Source of the DNA: an uncultured Oscillibacter sp.
GTDB lineage: Bacteria; Bacillota; Clostridia; Oscillospirales; Oscillospiraceae
DNA length: 11,839 nt
Direction of reading: 5' to 3'
Assembly: GCA_905236835.1 (NCBI GenBank)
Contig: CAJOQY010000318.1
Coordinates: 1 to 11,839 of the forward strand
Position 1 is the stretch's first letter. The number at the start of each line of letters is the position of its first letter. A program made the translations under genes and the position numbers. Below the pieces are notes generated by a model. The model had not been told where the DNA came from. It searched no databases and saw nothing but the letters and a program-made list of their open reading frames with translations. Below, piece by piece: positions 1 to 8,280 of the stretch.

Positions 1-842
1 CGCAAAGTCCGCTCCGTCATATCGCGATAGCCCATGACCGCGTGACTTTCCTGATTCACGCCCGCGATGAAAACCACGGACATCTGCATATAAATCAAAT
101 CCTCACTCTTTCCGGGGATTTGACAGCGATAATCCACCGCGTAAGACCGCTCTTTCGACAGCCGCTCCCGGATCTGTCTTTCCGAGATTTCGTTTAAATA
201 ACGCTCCCGGTCCTCCGGAATCACATATCTTTCCGCGTAAATTCTCAGCGCGTTTCGCCAGTCCGGTTCCGGACCGTGTTCCAGCGCGATTTCCCGGAAC
301 AGACGATTTTCCATCCGATAAGGACGCATGGTCCCCGTTTCGAGATTTAACAAAAAAATCGACGAGAAATCAACGCTCAAACCCTCTATCACATCCGTTT
401 TCCGCACATTTTCCCGCCGATAATGATATAATTCCGTAATATCCCGGATCAACGCGTAGTCAATATCGCCGCGATCCTTCGTATGTACGAAACGGGTATC
501 ATCCTCCACCCATCGAATCGCGCCGTCTTTGCGGATCACGCGATATTCCAGACCGTCCGCGCCCGTTTCCCCGGCTCGCGCGGTCAGCGTCCGCTCCACC
601 GCGTCGAAATCCGCCGGATACACCATGCCCCGGAACGCGCCGCCGGTCAGTTCCGTCCACTCCTCCGCCGTCTCACAGCCGAAAATCTTCATCAAATTCC
701 GATTGGCGTATAAAATTCTCCGTTCCCCGTCCGCCTCGCGGACGCAGACGCCGCCCGGCAGACAGTCCGCCAGCCGCTCCAGATCCGCCAGTTCCGGCTC
801 GGTTTCCCCCCGTTCTTCCCGATACCCTCGCCCACTGTCCAT
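1..842 (-). CDS. PAS-domain signalling protein, C-terminus outside the window
   Basis: The frame is open from the ATG at 842 to the window edge, giving about 280 residues. Residues 20-140 form a PAS domain: YANRNLMKIFG at the start of the fold, then an EYRVIRKDG...RWV strand pair and a closing IRDITEL, the usual PAC ending. A second PAS-like unit follows at about 150-280; it contains LSVDFSSIFLLNLETG and ends with VMGYRDMTERT. No signal peptide or membrane segment is seen, so this part is cytoplasmic. Tandem PAS units of this type in Clostridia usually precede a GGDEF, EAL or histidine-kinase output domain (family knowledge), but that part is not in the window, so the output is unknown. The start is supported by AAAAGGGGG about 11 nt upstream and by a good promoter at 872-900. 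The gene is in tandem with the LtaS-like gene 80 bp upstream of it, but probably has its own transcript. Confidence 0.82.
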   Translation of the reverse strand, partial: MDSGRGYREERGETEPELADLERLADCLPGGVCVREADGERRILYANRNLMKIFGCETAEEWTELTGGAFRGMVYPADFDAVERTLTARAGETGADGLEYRVIRKDGAIRWVEDDTRFVHTKDRGDIDYALIRDITELYHYRRENVRKTDVIEGLSVDFSSIFLLNLETGTMRPYRMENRLFREIALEHGPEPDWRNALRIYAERYVIPEDRERYLNEISERQIRERLSKERSYAVDYRCQIPGKSEDLIYMQMSVVFIAGVNQESHAVMGYRDMTERTL

Positions 843-871
843 GTTATAACGCGCCCCCTTTTATTTTATTT

Positions 872-900
872 ATTATATAACTCCCCGCCTTGAAAAGCAA
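872..900 (-). promoter_or_regulatory. Sigma-A promoter of the PAS gene
   Basis: On the minus strand TTGCTT (895-900) and a perfect TATAAT (872-877) are separated by 17 nt. The start point would be near 865, giving a leader of about 25 nt with the ribosome binding site. An imperfect inverted repeat (CGCCT-GAAA paired with TTTC-A-AGGCG, about 887-912) overlaps the -35 box. It lacks a following U-run, so it is not a convincing terminator for the gene before it. Confidence 0.7.
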
Positions 901-922
901 GTCATTTCAGGCGTTGTAAAAA

Positions 923-3673
923 TCATGGCGGAGGCAGGGACATTTCTTGCGTGATAGTCTGACTGCCGTATACGGCGTCATAGAATACGCATTCGCGCAG
1001 GTATAACAATTCTTGTTCGGATTTTGATAATTTCGCGTCGGACGCGCGGCGATAGGGGACGCCCTGTCCGTCGACGAAATAAATATCCGTGCTGACAAGT
1101 TCAATCCGCGCCGTTTGTTTTAACAACGCCCAGTAGCGGGAGACGGGCTGTCCGGTGAGATTGAGAATATCCGCGCCGAGCGCCAACACGCCGCTTGGAC
1201 GCGTCGTCCCGGCCTGTCCGCGCAGCAACGCCGGATCGTTCGCCCAGATCAGATAATCCGTGGAGTAGATTTCGCCCAGTTGTTCCGCCGTCCACGCGGT
1301 GATGTCGCCGCCGGGAATCATGCCGAGATGGGTATATAAATTTTCGCCGTCGGGCATGACAAGCGTTGGGCGGTGGTCCCCGTAAAAGGCGACAATCGTC
1401 GGCTCCGGATATTCGCGTAAATTATTAATCAATTCCGCGAGGGCCTGATCGGCTTTGATAATGCCCTCCAGACCGGCGTCGAACACGGCTTTTTCCGACG
1501 CGTTTAACAATCTGCCGGAAGATTCGATTTCGCTGGTCCATTTGTCGGCGCGGTACGGCTGATGATTGCCCATGGTGATTACATAGAAAAATCCGCGCTG
1601 TCCGGTCTCGTTCACGGCTGTCAGTTCCCGCATCAAAGCCCGGAATAAATAATCATCTTTCAGATAATATCCGGCGAACTGGCTCCCCGGATACGGGATG
1701 TCAAGATTTAACAAATCTTTCTCGAACAGCATTTTAGAGTATCCCAATAACGGATAAGTGACCGTGCGGTTATATAACGAATTATCATAACCGTGAAGCA
1801 TTTCCGCCGTATATTCGCCGGTTTTGGTAAACTGTTCCGGCAGGGAATCCAATCTGTCATAGATTTCATCGTCCATGAAACAAATATTTGTCGCCGCGCC
1901 CAGATCCGGACCGGACAATCCGGTCTGCATCGCCATTTCGATATATCCCGTGCCGTAGCCCAGATAATGCGAGTAAAAACGCCCGCTGATACTCTCTGAT
2001 TGCAAGGCGTGGAAATTCGCCGCGGGATCGCTCGCGTAACTCACGCCCGGCAGGCGGGTAATATCAAAAAAGCTCTCGGATAAAATAATAATCACATTCG
2101 GCTTTTTCGCGGCGTCCGCGTTTATATTTTCCCGCGGGCTTTCGCTGATATTTTCGCCTGTATTCTCGTCCGTGACCGCGTATCCGCCTGTCGTATCCGC
2201 GCCCGGACTGTCCGCCGCGCCTGACAGATTCGCTATGTAAGGCGGATTTTCCGGCGCGTTTTCGTTTTCCGTCAATAAACTGTCAATCCGGTCCAGAATA
2301 TTCCGCATAAAGACGGCGCCGTAACCCTCCGGCGGTTTTTTGTCCCGCAATACCCGATCCCGCCATAAACTGACGGTCAGTCCGTAAGTGTTATGGCTGG
2401 ATACCGGGTCCAGACGGGTAATCACGTCTACCTGAAACATATCCCCGACGATTTGCGCGCACGGTCCGGAGAGAAAAAACAGGCATAATACGCAAGATAT
2501 AATCACGCGCGCGATCCGGGGTTTGCCTTGGATTTTCATCAACGGATTGCAATACCAGATTAAAAACAAGCAAAACAGCGCGTCGAATACGGCCTGCCAG
2601 AAAATCCCGGGAGGCCATAACGATCCCGCGACGCCCGCCACGGCTCCGGCGCGGTCGGCAAGTCCGAAATCGGATAATACCAGCGGCGCGCCGTCGATGG
2701 ACTGTTTGAAATAATCCACCAGCGCGAACGCGAGGGCGAATATGGAAATCAGCGCGCCGCCGATCCAGAGCCGGTTTGACAAAGCGCCAATCAGACAGGC
2801 GATGACGGCGTATAAAATCGCGGTAAGCAAAAAATTATCCGTGTATTTTAACGCCCATGTCCGCATTTTTCCGGACGAACCGGCGCAGACGGACTCCGCG
2901 GCGGCGGTGAGGGCCGCGCCGAGACATAACGCCAATAAAAAGAATAAAATATTTTTCAGCCATACGGGATACTCCGCTGACGGATTCGCCGCGAATTCCG
3001 CCGCCCGCCGCGCCTTGATCGCAATCCGCTTTTGCCGGAATATATGCCAGCGGGCTTTGCCGGTCCGGAATAAAAATTTCAAAAAACGGAGCGGGGATGT
3101 AACAATCAAGAATAAAATACGCAGAATCCGGGCGCGGCGCTGTTTCCATTCCTCGATTTTTTCCGGATCCGGCTTACGGGGTTTGACTTCGCGGCGCGGT
3201 CCGTCGTGATAATTATAATATTTATAATTATAATTATCATCTTCGGGATTCAGATCAGCGTCGCTATGATTTTGCCCGCCGGACGGACGATAAGGGCCGC
3301 GCGCGGGCGGGATAATCTGTCCGCGCAGGGTCCCCGGCGTCGTCTGATTGGGCCGCCATGTGGACGGCATTCCGTTCCATACGGTTCTGACCTGCATGGA
3401 ATCAGCTGTCCAGTTCGGCGTCCGCTTCGCCTGATTTTCCTGATTTCGCGTGTAATACGCCTGATTTTCCTGATTCCGCGCTTGATACGCCTGATTTTCT
3501 TGACCGCGCGTGTGATACGCCTGATTGCGCGCTTGATTTCGCGTGTGATACGCCTGATTTTCCTGATTCCGCGCCTGATACGCCTGATTGATTTGATTGC
3601 GCGTCTGATACGCTTGATACGCCTGATTGCGCGCTTGATTTCGCGTGTTACGCCTGTTATCTGTCTCTGCCAT
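923..3673 (-). CDS. LtaS-family membrane sulfatase (phosphoglycerol transferase-like) with a repeat-rich N-terminus
   Basis: This 916-residue protein should sit in the membrane with its catalytic domain outside. Residues 11-82 are a decapeptide repeat of the form AYQARNQENQ; about 147-155 is Asn/Tyr rich; a basic stretch follows (about 160-225). Roughly five membrane helices follow, at about 241-260, 280-299, 302-321, 355-374 and 391-412. The sulfatase-fold domain begins at KPNVIIILSESFFD. LtaS-type catalytic residues can be placed: metal ligand E533, nucleophile T575 in GYGTGYIE, H704 in MGNHQPY and D766-H767 in FYGDHRP. Relatives transfer glycerol-phosphate from phosphatidylglycerol to lipoteichoic acid or other glycans; the exact product cannot be told from sequence. 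LtaS proteins are usually about 600-700 residues, and the cytoplasmic N-terminus accounts for most of the excess. Start choice is uncertain: GTG at 3682 lies in frame three codons upstream, and neither start has a clear ribosome binding site. It is the last gene of the operon, 43 bp after glyS. Confidence 0.88.
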   Translation of the reverse strand: MAETDNRRNTRNQARNQAYQAYQTRNQINQAYQARNQENQAYHTRNQARNQAYHTRGQENQAYQARNQENQAYYTRNQENQAKRTPNWTADSMQVRTVWNGMPSTWRPNQTTPGTLRGQIIPPARGPYRPSGGQNHSDADLNPEDDNYNYKYYNYHDGPRREVKPRKPDPEKIEEWKQRRARILRILFLIVTSPLRFLKFLFRTGKARWHIFRQKRIAIKARRAAEFAANPSAEYPVWLKNILFFLLALCLGAALTAAAESVCAGSSGKMRTWALKYTDNFLLTAILYAVIACLIGALSNRLWIGGALISIFALAFALVDYFKQSIDGAPLVLSDFGLADRAGAVAGVAGSLWPPGIFWQAVFDALFCLFLIWYCNPLMKIQGKPRIARVIISCVLCLFFLSGPCAQIVGDMFQVDVITRLDPVSSHNTYGLTVSLWRDRVLRDKKPPEGYGAVFMRNILDRIDSLLTENENAPENPPYIANLSGAADSPGADTTGGYAVTDENTGENISESPRENINADAAKKPNVIIILSESFFDITRLPGVSYASDPAANFHALQSESISGRFYSHYLGYGTGYIEMAMQTGLSGPDLGAATNICFMDDEIYDRLDSLPEQFTKTGEYTAEMLHGYDNSLYNRTVTYPLLGYSKMLFEKDLLNLDIPYPGSQFAGYYLKDDYLFRALMRELTAVNETGQRGFFYVITMGNHQPYRADKWTSEIESSGRLLNASEKAVFDAGLEGIIKADQALAELINNLREYPEPTIVAFYGDHRPTLVMPDGENLYTHLGMIPGGDITAWTAEQLGEIYSTDYLIWANDPALLRGQAGTTRPSGVLALGADILNLTGQPVSRYWALLKQTARIELVSTDIYFVDGQGVPYRRASDAKLSKSEQELLYLRECVFYDAVYGSQTITQEMSLPPP
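3428..3613 (-). repeat. In-frame 30-bp tandem repeats encoding AY(Q/H/Y)(T/A)RNQENQ
   Basis: Six tandem units of about 30 bp (one is 33 bp) lie in frame near the 5' end of the LtaS-like gene. They encode decapeptides such as AYQARNQENQ, AYHTRGQENQ and AYYTRNQENQ. A degenerate lead-in (RNQARNQ) extends to about 3643. On the plus strand the units read as variants of a CGCCTGATTTTCCTGATTC core. The repeats are coding, without spacers, and may change in number by slippage (inference). Confidence 0.85.
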
Positions 3674-3696
3674 ATGCTTCACGCTTTTTATATCGC

Positions 3697-3724
3697 TAAA
3701 TTATAATAATTATAATTTAATAAT
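3697..3724. repeat. Pure-A/T tract with a perfect palindrome at the glyS stop codon
   Basis: Twenty-eight bases are A/T only and overlap the glyS stop codon. Within them AAATTATAAT (3698-3707) and ATTATAATTT (3709-3718) form perfect 10-bp arms around one base. It can form an all-A/U hairpin in the mRNA between glyS and the LtaS-like gene. It also contains TATAAT strings, but no good -35 box lies at the right distance on the minus strand. Confidence 0.75.
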
Positions 3725-5123
3725 CCAGTTTTTCGGCAAGATACGCCTGTAATTCTTTGACGGGAATCCGGACCTGTTCCATAGTATCCCGGTCCCGGAC
3801 GGTCACTTGTCCGTCGTTGGCCGTGTCGAAATCGACAGTGACGCAATACGGCGTGCCGATTTCGTCCTCGCGCCGATAGCGTTTGCCAATGCTTCCGGTC
3901 TCGTCGAAATCAATCATCCAGTATTTGGACAAACCGCGCTGTAATTCTTTGGCCTGATCGCTTAATTTTTTAGATAACGGGAGTACAGCCGCCTGATACG
4001 GCGCGATGGCCGGATGGAATCTCATGACCGTGCGGGTATCCTCTTTTTTGCCGTCGAGAATTTTTTCCTCGTCATAGGCCTCAACCAGTATCGCCAGCGT
4101 CATGCGATCCGCGCCCAGAGACGGTTCGATTACATACGGGATATAATGCTGATTGCTTTCCTGATCAAAATACGTCAAATCCTGTCCGGAAAATTCCTGA
4201 TGTTGTTTCAAATCATAATCCGTCCGGTCCGCGACGCCCCATAACTCGCCCCAGCCAAACGGGAATAAATATTCAAAATCCGTCGTGGCCTTGGAATAAA
4301 ACGCCAATTCTTCCGGCGTGTGATCGCGCAGTCTTAAATTTTCCTCCCGGATATTTAAATTAATCAGCCAGTCATGGCAGAATTTGCGCCAATACTGAAA
4401 CCATTCCAGATCCGTCCCCGGCTTGCAGAAGAATTCAAGCTCCATCTGCTCAAATTCCCGGATTCTAAATATAAAATTCCCCGGGGTAATCTCATTTCTA
4501 AATGACTTGCCCACCTGACAGACGCCAAACGGCAGTTTGCGCCGCGTTGTTCTCTGAATCGCCGGGAAATTGACGAAAATCCCCTGCGCCGTCTCCGGAC
4601 GCAAATACACTTCGTTGGCCGTGTCTTCCGTGACGCCCTGATGGGTTTTGAACATCAAATTAAATTTTCTAATATCCGTGAAATCGCTCTTGCCGCACCC
4701 CGGACACGGGACCTGTTTTTCCCGGATAAAACTCACCAATTCCTCCTGCGTCATGGATTCCACAACGACATCCGTCAAATGATTTTCGCGCGCGTAATTC
4801 TCCACCAATTTATCCGCCCGGTGGCGCATTTTGCACGATCTGCAGTCAATCAGCGGATCATTGAACGTCGACACATGGCCGGACGCGACCCATACTTTGG
4901 GATTCATCAAAATCGCGGCGTCCAGTCCGACGTTTAAATCATTCTCCTGAACGAATTTTTTCCACCACGCGCGCTTGACATTGTTTTTCAATTCCACGCC
5001 GAGCGGGCCATAATCCCAGCTGTTCGCCAGTCCGCCGTAAATTTCACTGCCCGGAAAAATAAATCCCCGGCCTTTGCACAGCGCCACTAATTTTTCCATG
5101 CTTTTTTGCTGATTATCCATCAT
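3717..5123 (-). CDS. glyS: Glycyl-tRNA synthetase, single-chain (alpha2) class II type
   Basis: The enzyme charges tRNA-Gly with glycine in the cytoplasm. At 468 residues it has the length of bacterial single-chain homodimeric GlyRS and is complete. The N-terminus carries the family [14 protein letters not shown]...WDYGPLG. A four-cysteine zinc site is visible (C94, C97, C140, C143). Class II signatures follow: LRPETAQG at 174-181, motif 2 FRNE at 208-211 with [10 protein letters not shown], and motif 3 with GADR at 337-340. The anticodon-binding domain ends with [29 protein letters not shown] lies 7-8 nt before tandem ATG codons (5123 and 5120); the first is used here. It starts 29 bp after the penicillin-binding protein gene ends. 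No T-box leader precedes it, though aminoacyl-tRNA synthetase genes of Firmicutes often have one, so it probably depends on the operon promoter. Confidence 0.96.
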   Translation of the reverse strand: MMDNQQKSMEKLVALCKGRGFIFPGSEIYGGLANSWDYGPLGVELKNNVKRAWWKKFVQENDLNVGLDAAILMNPKVWVASGHVSTFNDPLIDCRSCKMRHRADKLVENYARENHLTDVVVESMTQEELVSFIREKQVPCPGCGKSDFTDIRKFNLMFKTHQGVTEDTANEVYLRPETAQGIFVNFPAIQRTTRRKLPFGVCQVGKSFRNEITPGNFIFRIREFEQMELEFFCKPGTDLEWFQYWRKFCHDWLINLNIREENLRLRDHTPEELAFYSKATTDFEYLFPFGWGELWGVADRTDYDLKQHQEFSGQDLTYFDQESNQHYIPYVIEPSLGADRMTLAILVEAYDEEKILDGKKEDTRTVMRFHPAIAPYQAAVLPLSKKLSDQAKELQRGLSKYWMIDFDETGSIGKRYRREDEIGTPYCVTVDFDTANDGQVTVRDRDTMEQVRIPVKELQAYLAEKLDY

Positions 5124-5152
5124 ATTTCAATCCTTTTATTAATATTTTCACT

Positions 5153-8032
5153 TCATCCCCATAAATCGTCGGTCCAGTCTCCGCTGCCGCCGGAATCGCT
5201 CTCGACCGGCGGCGGGGGCGGCGCTTCAGGTTCAGACGCGTTCCCGCCGCCGGAACTTCCGCCCGATACCGGCGACGGCGGCTCCTGATAATCCGGCGAA
5301 ATGCCGCTCCCGGTATCCCATGAACTTCCTCCGCCGGAATCGCCGCCGGAATCATTTCCGGATGTTCCCCCGGAATCGCCGCCCGAATTTCCCCCGCTAT
5401 GATTTCCGGGCGTATACGTCGCCGGTTCGCGCGGGATCGTCGGGTCATAAATCTCCGGGTCATAATCACTGTCCCAGCTTCCGCGCGTCTCCACTTCGCC
5501 GTATTGGTTGACGGGTCTCGGCGTCGGCGTCCGGACGGCGTTCGTCTGCCGTTCGGCGTTATTCGTATTGCTGATATTATTCCGCGTATTGTTATTATTA
5601 CGGGAATTGCCGCCGGTCCCGCTTCCGGATGTCCCGCCGTGTACGGAGCAGCGCCCGCTTAATGATTGAATCCGATAACCGCTGTCCGCCGCGTAAACGC
5701 CGGAGCCGTAATTCTCCCGCGTGTAATTCAGCATTCCCACGGAGCGGACTTTCGACGACGGACAGTTTGACGTGGCGATCACATGGCCGCTGGTACAGTA
5801 TTTTCTCCAGACGTGCAAATCGCAGGTGTCCTCCGGGCCGGTTCCCTCTTCCACTTCCACGGCAATCACGCGGCTGCCCCGGAGATCGTTTCTACAGGCG
5901 TCCGTGACCAACTGCCCGCTGTCCTGACAGACATAGATGGTTTCCAGACCCTCTTCGGGCCGATAGAAATCCACATCCGGCAAATCCCGGTGAATTTCCT
6001 CCATGACTTTTTTCCACATGGTAATGGCCGGATTGCCGGAATAATTAATCCGGGCGTTGTATTTATAACCCGTCCAGACCGCCGCGACGTAATACGGCGT
6101 GAAGCCGACGAAATATCTGTCATAATTATCGCTTGTCGTTCCGGTTTTGCCAGCGATGTGCATTCCGGGGAATTTCGCGGCTGTACCGGTGCCGGAATCG
6201 ACGACGCTTTCCAGCATTCTTGTCATGAGATACGCCGTTGTGGGCCGCATGGCGTCGTTGTGATATTCCTCATTGGATAAGATCAAATTCCCGGACGCGT
6301 CCTCCACGCGTTCATAAGTCCGGGGGCGGTTATATCTGCCGGAATTGGCGATAGCCCCGTAAGCGCCGGCCATTTCGATTGTCGTCAATCCGTAAGTCAA
6401 ACCGCCCAGTCCCAGTGAGGCAAGCGCCTTGTCCTGCTCGTCAAGATTCAAATGCAGTCGCTCCGTGGCGAAATTATAAGAATTAATAATCGCGTCATCT
6501 TCCGTCTCGCCCTGAGATAATAACGTCCGAATCGCGATGGTATTCAGCGAACGGCGAACGCCGGTCTGAATATTCGTCAGGCCGCCGTATCCGGCGGGGG
6601 AGTTTTTCGGCCACGCGGTCCCGTTTAATTTCTTGACGGGATAATCATCGAAACTTGTCGCGGGCGTGACGGTTCGATAATCCAAAGCGGGGGAATAGAC
6701 TGTCAGGGGTTTGATAGAGGACCCGACCTGCCGGGGCAGCGTCGCGTAGCTTAAAACCCTGTCGCCGACTTTCTCTCCCATATCGCCCACGATGGCGACA
6801 ATATGCCCCGTGACAGGCTCCAAAATCGTGATGGCGGATCGAATTTGCTGTCCGTCCGAGCTGGTTAAATCTAAATTATTTCGATTTAAATAAACCCTGT
6901 CCGCGATCTCCTGAATTTTCGGATCCAGCGTCGTATAAATTCTATAGCCGCGGTTATAGATCCAGTTTTCAGCCGTTTTCATGTCGATGCCGTATGTGGC
7001 GATTAAATCATTGGCGACATCCTCAAACACCTGATCCATAAACCAAGTGTTCCACTCCTGTTCCTCGCTTTCGAGAGCCTGATCCGCCGTGCCGGTACGC
7101 TCTATAAAATGCAGTTCCTCATTTTTCGCCGAATTATATTCATCCCAAGTTAAATAATTCAAGCCCAATTCCGGATCGTACATACGATATAAAATCATTT
7201 CCTGCCGTTCTTTGTTTAATTCGCGCGGCGTCCGTACAATCACGCTTCCGTCATCCCGCGTGACTGTCACCCGTATATCCGACATCGGGCCGTATCTCGA
7301 CGGATTGTTTGTAATCGCCACAATACAGGCGCATTCGGCGACGGTCAGATCTTTGGCGTCCTTGCCGAAATAATACTGCGCGGCGGTCTGGACCCCGTAA
7401 CAGCCCTTGCCAAAATAAATCGTGTTTAAATATAAATTTAATATTTCTTCTTTCGTGTAATTTTTCTCAAATTCCAACGCCCGGAATATCTCACGCACTT
7501 TCCGGCTGACATACGGTTTATTATCTTTCGTCATGTTTTTCAATAACTGCTGGGTAATGGTCGAGCCGCCGAACGTATCGCGCATACTGAGAAACATATT
7601 CACCACGGCGCCTCCGGTGCGTTTCCAGTCCACGCCGTCATGTTCAAAGAATCTGTGATCCTCAATGGCCACTGTCGCCTGCCACATGGCGGAGGGAATC
7701 TGGTCAAAATCCACTAAGATTCTGTTTTCCCGTCCGTGCAGGATTTTATATTCCAGCCACTGTTCCCGCGTTTCGCCGGTTTCCTCGTCCACGCTTTTGT
7801 TTTTATAATATATAATCGAGCTTTGATTCATGACATAATCATCCGCGTTGACCTGTACCACCGGTACGAGCGTAGTCTGGATCCATGTCCAGAAAATCGC
7901 CGCGAAAATCCCGGCGGTACACACGCCGATCAGACACAGCGTAAAAATCGAGAATAAAATTCTCCCGATAATTCCCGCGATTGTCCGGAGCGGACTGCCG
8001 CGCCGCCGACGCCGTTCCCGCTTTTCATCCAT
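5153..8032 (-). CDS. Class A penicillin-binding protein (PBP1A-type, glycosyltransferase 51 plus transpeptidase)
   Basis: This 959-residue bifunctional enzyme polymerises lipid II and crosslinks peptidoglycan on the outer face of the membrane. After an Arg-rich cytoplasmic start, one membrane helix spans about 17-48. The GT51 domain shows EDHRFFEHDG (catalytic E124), GGSTITQQLLKN at 155-166 and LNTIYFGKG...QYYFGK. The transpeptidase shows SSIK (nucleophile S438), SLN at 495-497 and KTG at 629-631. A segment with spaced cysteines follows (YVCQDSG...DACR, DTCDLH, KYC, SNCP, GRCS). Residues about 798-959 are an Asn-, then Gly/Ser/Asp- and Pro-rich tail ending DWTDDLWG. The start is ATG 8032: AAGGGGGTG lies upstream, and a frame extension to TTG 8173 would begin inside the -35 box. 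It is the first gene of the operon with glyS and the LtaS-like gene. Confidence 0.95.
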   Translation of the reverse strand: MDEKRERRRRRGSPLRTIAGIIGRILFSIFTLCLIGVCTAGIFAAIFWTWIQTTLVPVVQVNADDYVMNQSSIIYYKNKSVDEETGETREQWLEYKILHGRENRILVDFDQIPSAMWQATVAIEDHRFFEHDGVDWKRTGGAVVNMFLSMRDTFGGSTITQQLLKNMTKDNKPYVSRKVREIFRALEFEKNYTKEEILNLYLNTIYFGKGCYGVQTAAQYYFGKDAKDLTVAECACIVAITNNPSRYGPMSDIRVTVTRDDGSVIVRTPRELNKERQEMILYRMYDPELGLNYLTWDEYNSAKNEELHFIERTGTADQALESEEQEWNTWFMDQVFEDVANDLIATYGIDMKTAENWIYNRGYRIYTTLDPKIQEIADRVYLNRNNLDLTSSDGQQIRSAITILEPVTGHIVAIVGDMGEKVGDRVLSYATLPRQVGSSIKPLTVYSPALDYRTVTPATSFDDYPVKKLNGTAWPKNSPAGYGGLTNIQTGVRRSLNTIAIRTLLSQGETEDDAIINSYNFATERLHLNLDEQDKALASLGLGGLTYGLTTIEMAGAYGAIANSGRYNRPRTYERVEDASGNLILSNEEYHNDAMRPTTAYLMTRMLESVVDSGTGTAAKFPGMHIAGKTGTTSDNYDRYFVGFTPYYVAAVWTGYKYNARINYSGNPAITMWKKVMEEIHRDLPDVDFYRPEEGLETIYVCQDSGQLVTDACRNDLRGSRVIAVEVEEGTGPEDTCDLHVWRKYCTSGHVIATSNCPSSKVRSVGMLNYTRENYGSGVYAADSGYRIQSLSGRCSVHGGTSGSGTGGNSRNNNNTRNNISNTNNAERQTNAVRTPTPRPVNQYGEVETRGSWDSDYDPEIYDPTIPREPATYTPGNHSGGNSGGDSGGTSGNDSGGDSGGGSSWDTGSGISPDYQEPPSPVSGGSSGGGNASEPEAPPPPPVESDSGGSGDWTDDLWG

Positions 8033-8103
8033 TATATATGACACCCCCTTGAAATATATTATATCTCTATCCGATTTCCATGACCGACCATAAAACCCTG
8101 TAA

Positions 8104-8129
8104 CCGGCAACATTCGCCAGACTTGCCGG
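8104..8129 (-). other. Hairpin in the leader of the PBP operon
   Basis: Perfect 7-bp arms CCGGCAA and TTGCCGG enclose 12 nt in the untranslated leader of about 100 nt. AACCCTGT occurs on both sides of it, at 8094-8101 and 8136-8143, exactly 42 bp apart. No known riboswitch or T-box signature was recognised. Confidence 0.5.
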
Positions 8130-8133
8130 ATTG

Positions 8134-8146
8134 ATAACCCTGTTAT
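8134..8146. promoter_or_regulatory. Possible operator dyad at the PBP start point
   Basis: ATAAC-CCT-GTTAT is a perfect 5-3-5 dyad. It overlaps the -10 box and the expected transcription start of the PBP operon, a position typical of a repressor site. The site itself is seen; the role is inferred. Confidence 0.35.
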
Positions 8147-8173
8147 TATATGCGTTTTGATTTTTTCTGTCAA
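8145..8173 (-). promoter_or_regulatory. Consensus sigma-A promoter of the PBP-glyS-LtaS-like operon
   Basis: TTGACA (8168-8173) and TATAAT (8145-8150) match the consensus at all twelve positions, with the optimal 17-nt spacer. Transcription should start near 8138, leaving about 105 nt before the ATG at 8032. It is the strongest promoter seen in the window. Confidence 0.88.
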
Positions 8174-8205
8174 GGCGGGCGAATTTTAAAAATTTATGAA
8201 AATAT

Positions 8206-8233
8206 CCCCTCCCCCGAAAAAACAGGGAAGGGG
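8206..8233 (-). terminator. Terminator-like hairpin after the propeller gene
   Basis: Read on the minus strand, CCCCTTCCC pairs with GGGGAGGGG through nine base pairs including one G-U wobble; the loop is 10 nt. The plus-strand version has a C-A mismatch, so the hairpin is better for minus-strand RNA. The downstream tract (ATATTTTC, later ATTTTT) is only moderately U-rich. It sits 48 bp after the stop codon and before the PBP promoter. Confidence 0.6.
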
Positions 8234-8234
8234 C

Positions 8235-8279
8235 AATATTATATTTTTATATATTATATTATTTATAATTTATTATAAT
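8235..8279. repeat. 45-bp pure-A/T tract abutting the propeller-gene stop codon
   Basis: Forty-five consecutive bases are A or T only. The end next to the stop codon contains a palindrome, TTATAAT-TT-ATTATAA (8263-8278). It lies between the stop codon and the GC-rich hairpin at 8206-8233, so the transcript end would have an A/U hairpin followed by a G/C hairpin. Confidence 0.65.
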
Positions 8280-8280
8280 C

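Noticed and set aside
887..922. Rho-independent terminator after the LtaS-like gene
   Set aside because: The inverted repeat is imperfect and no U-run follows on the minus strand; it may instead be coincidence or part of the PAS promoter.
3428..3643. CRISPR-like or intergenic tandem array
   Set aside because: The units are adjacent, without spacers, and in frame within a long coding sequence.
3206..3706. A 166-residue plus-strand frame rich in Ile, Arg and Leu
   Set aside because: It is the antisense reading of the repeat region of the LtaS-like gene, with no ribosome binding site or family resemblance.
5124..5152. T-box or separate promoter before glyS
   Set aside because: Only 29 bp separate the genes and no T-box core sequence or -35/-10 pair is visible in or just before the gap.
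8033..8173. A 47-residue N-terminal extension of the PBP starting at TTG 8173
   Set aside because: The start lies inside the -35 box of a perfect promoter, so the transcript would not contain it. ATG 8032 has a ribosome binding site and gives the normal short basic start before the membrane helix.
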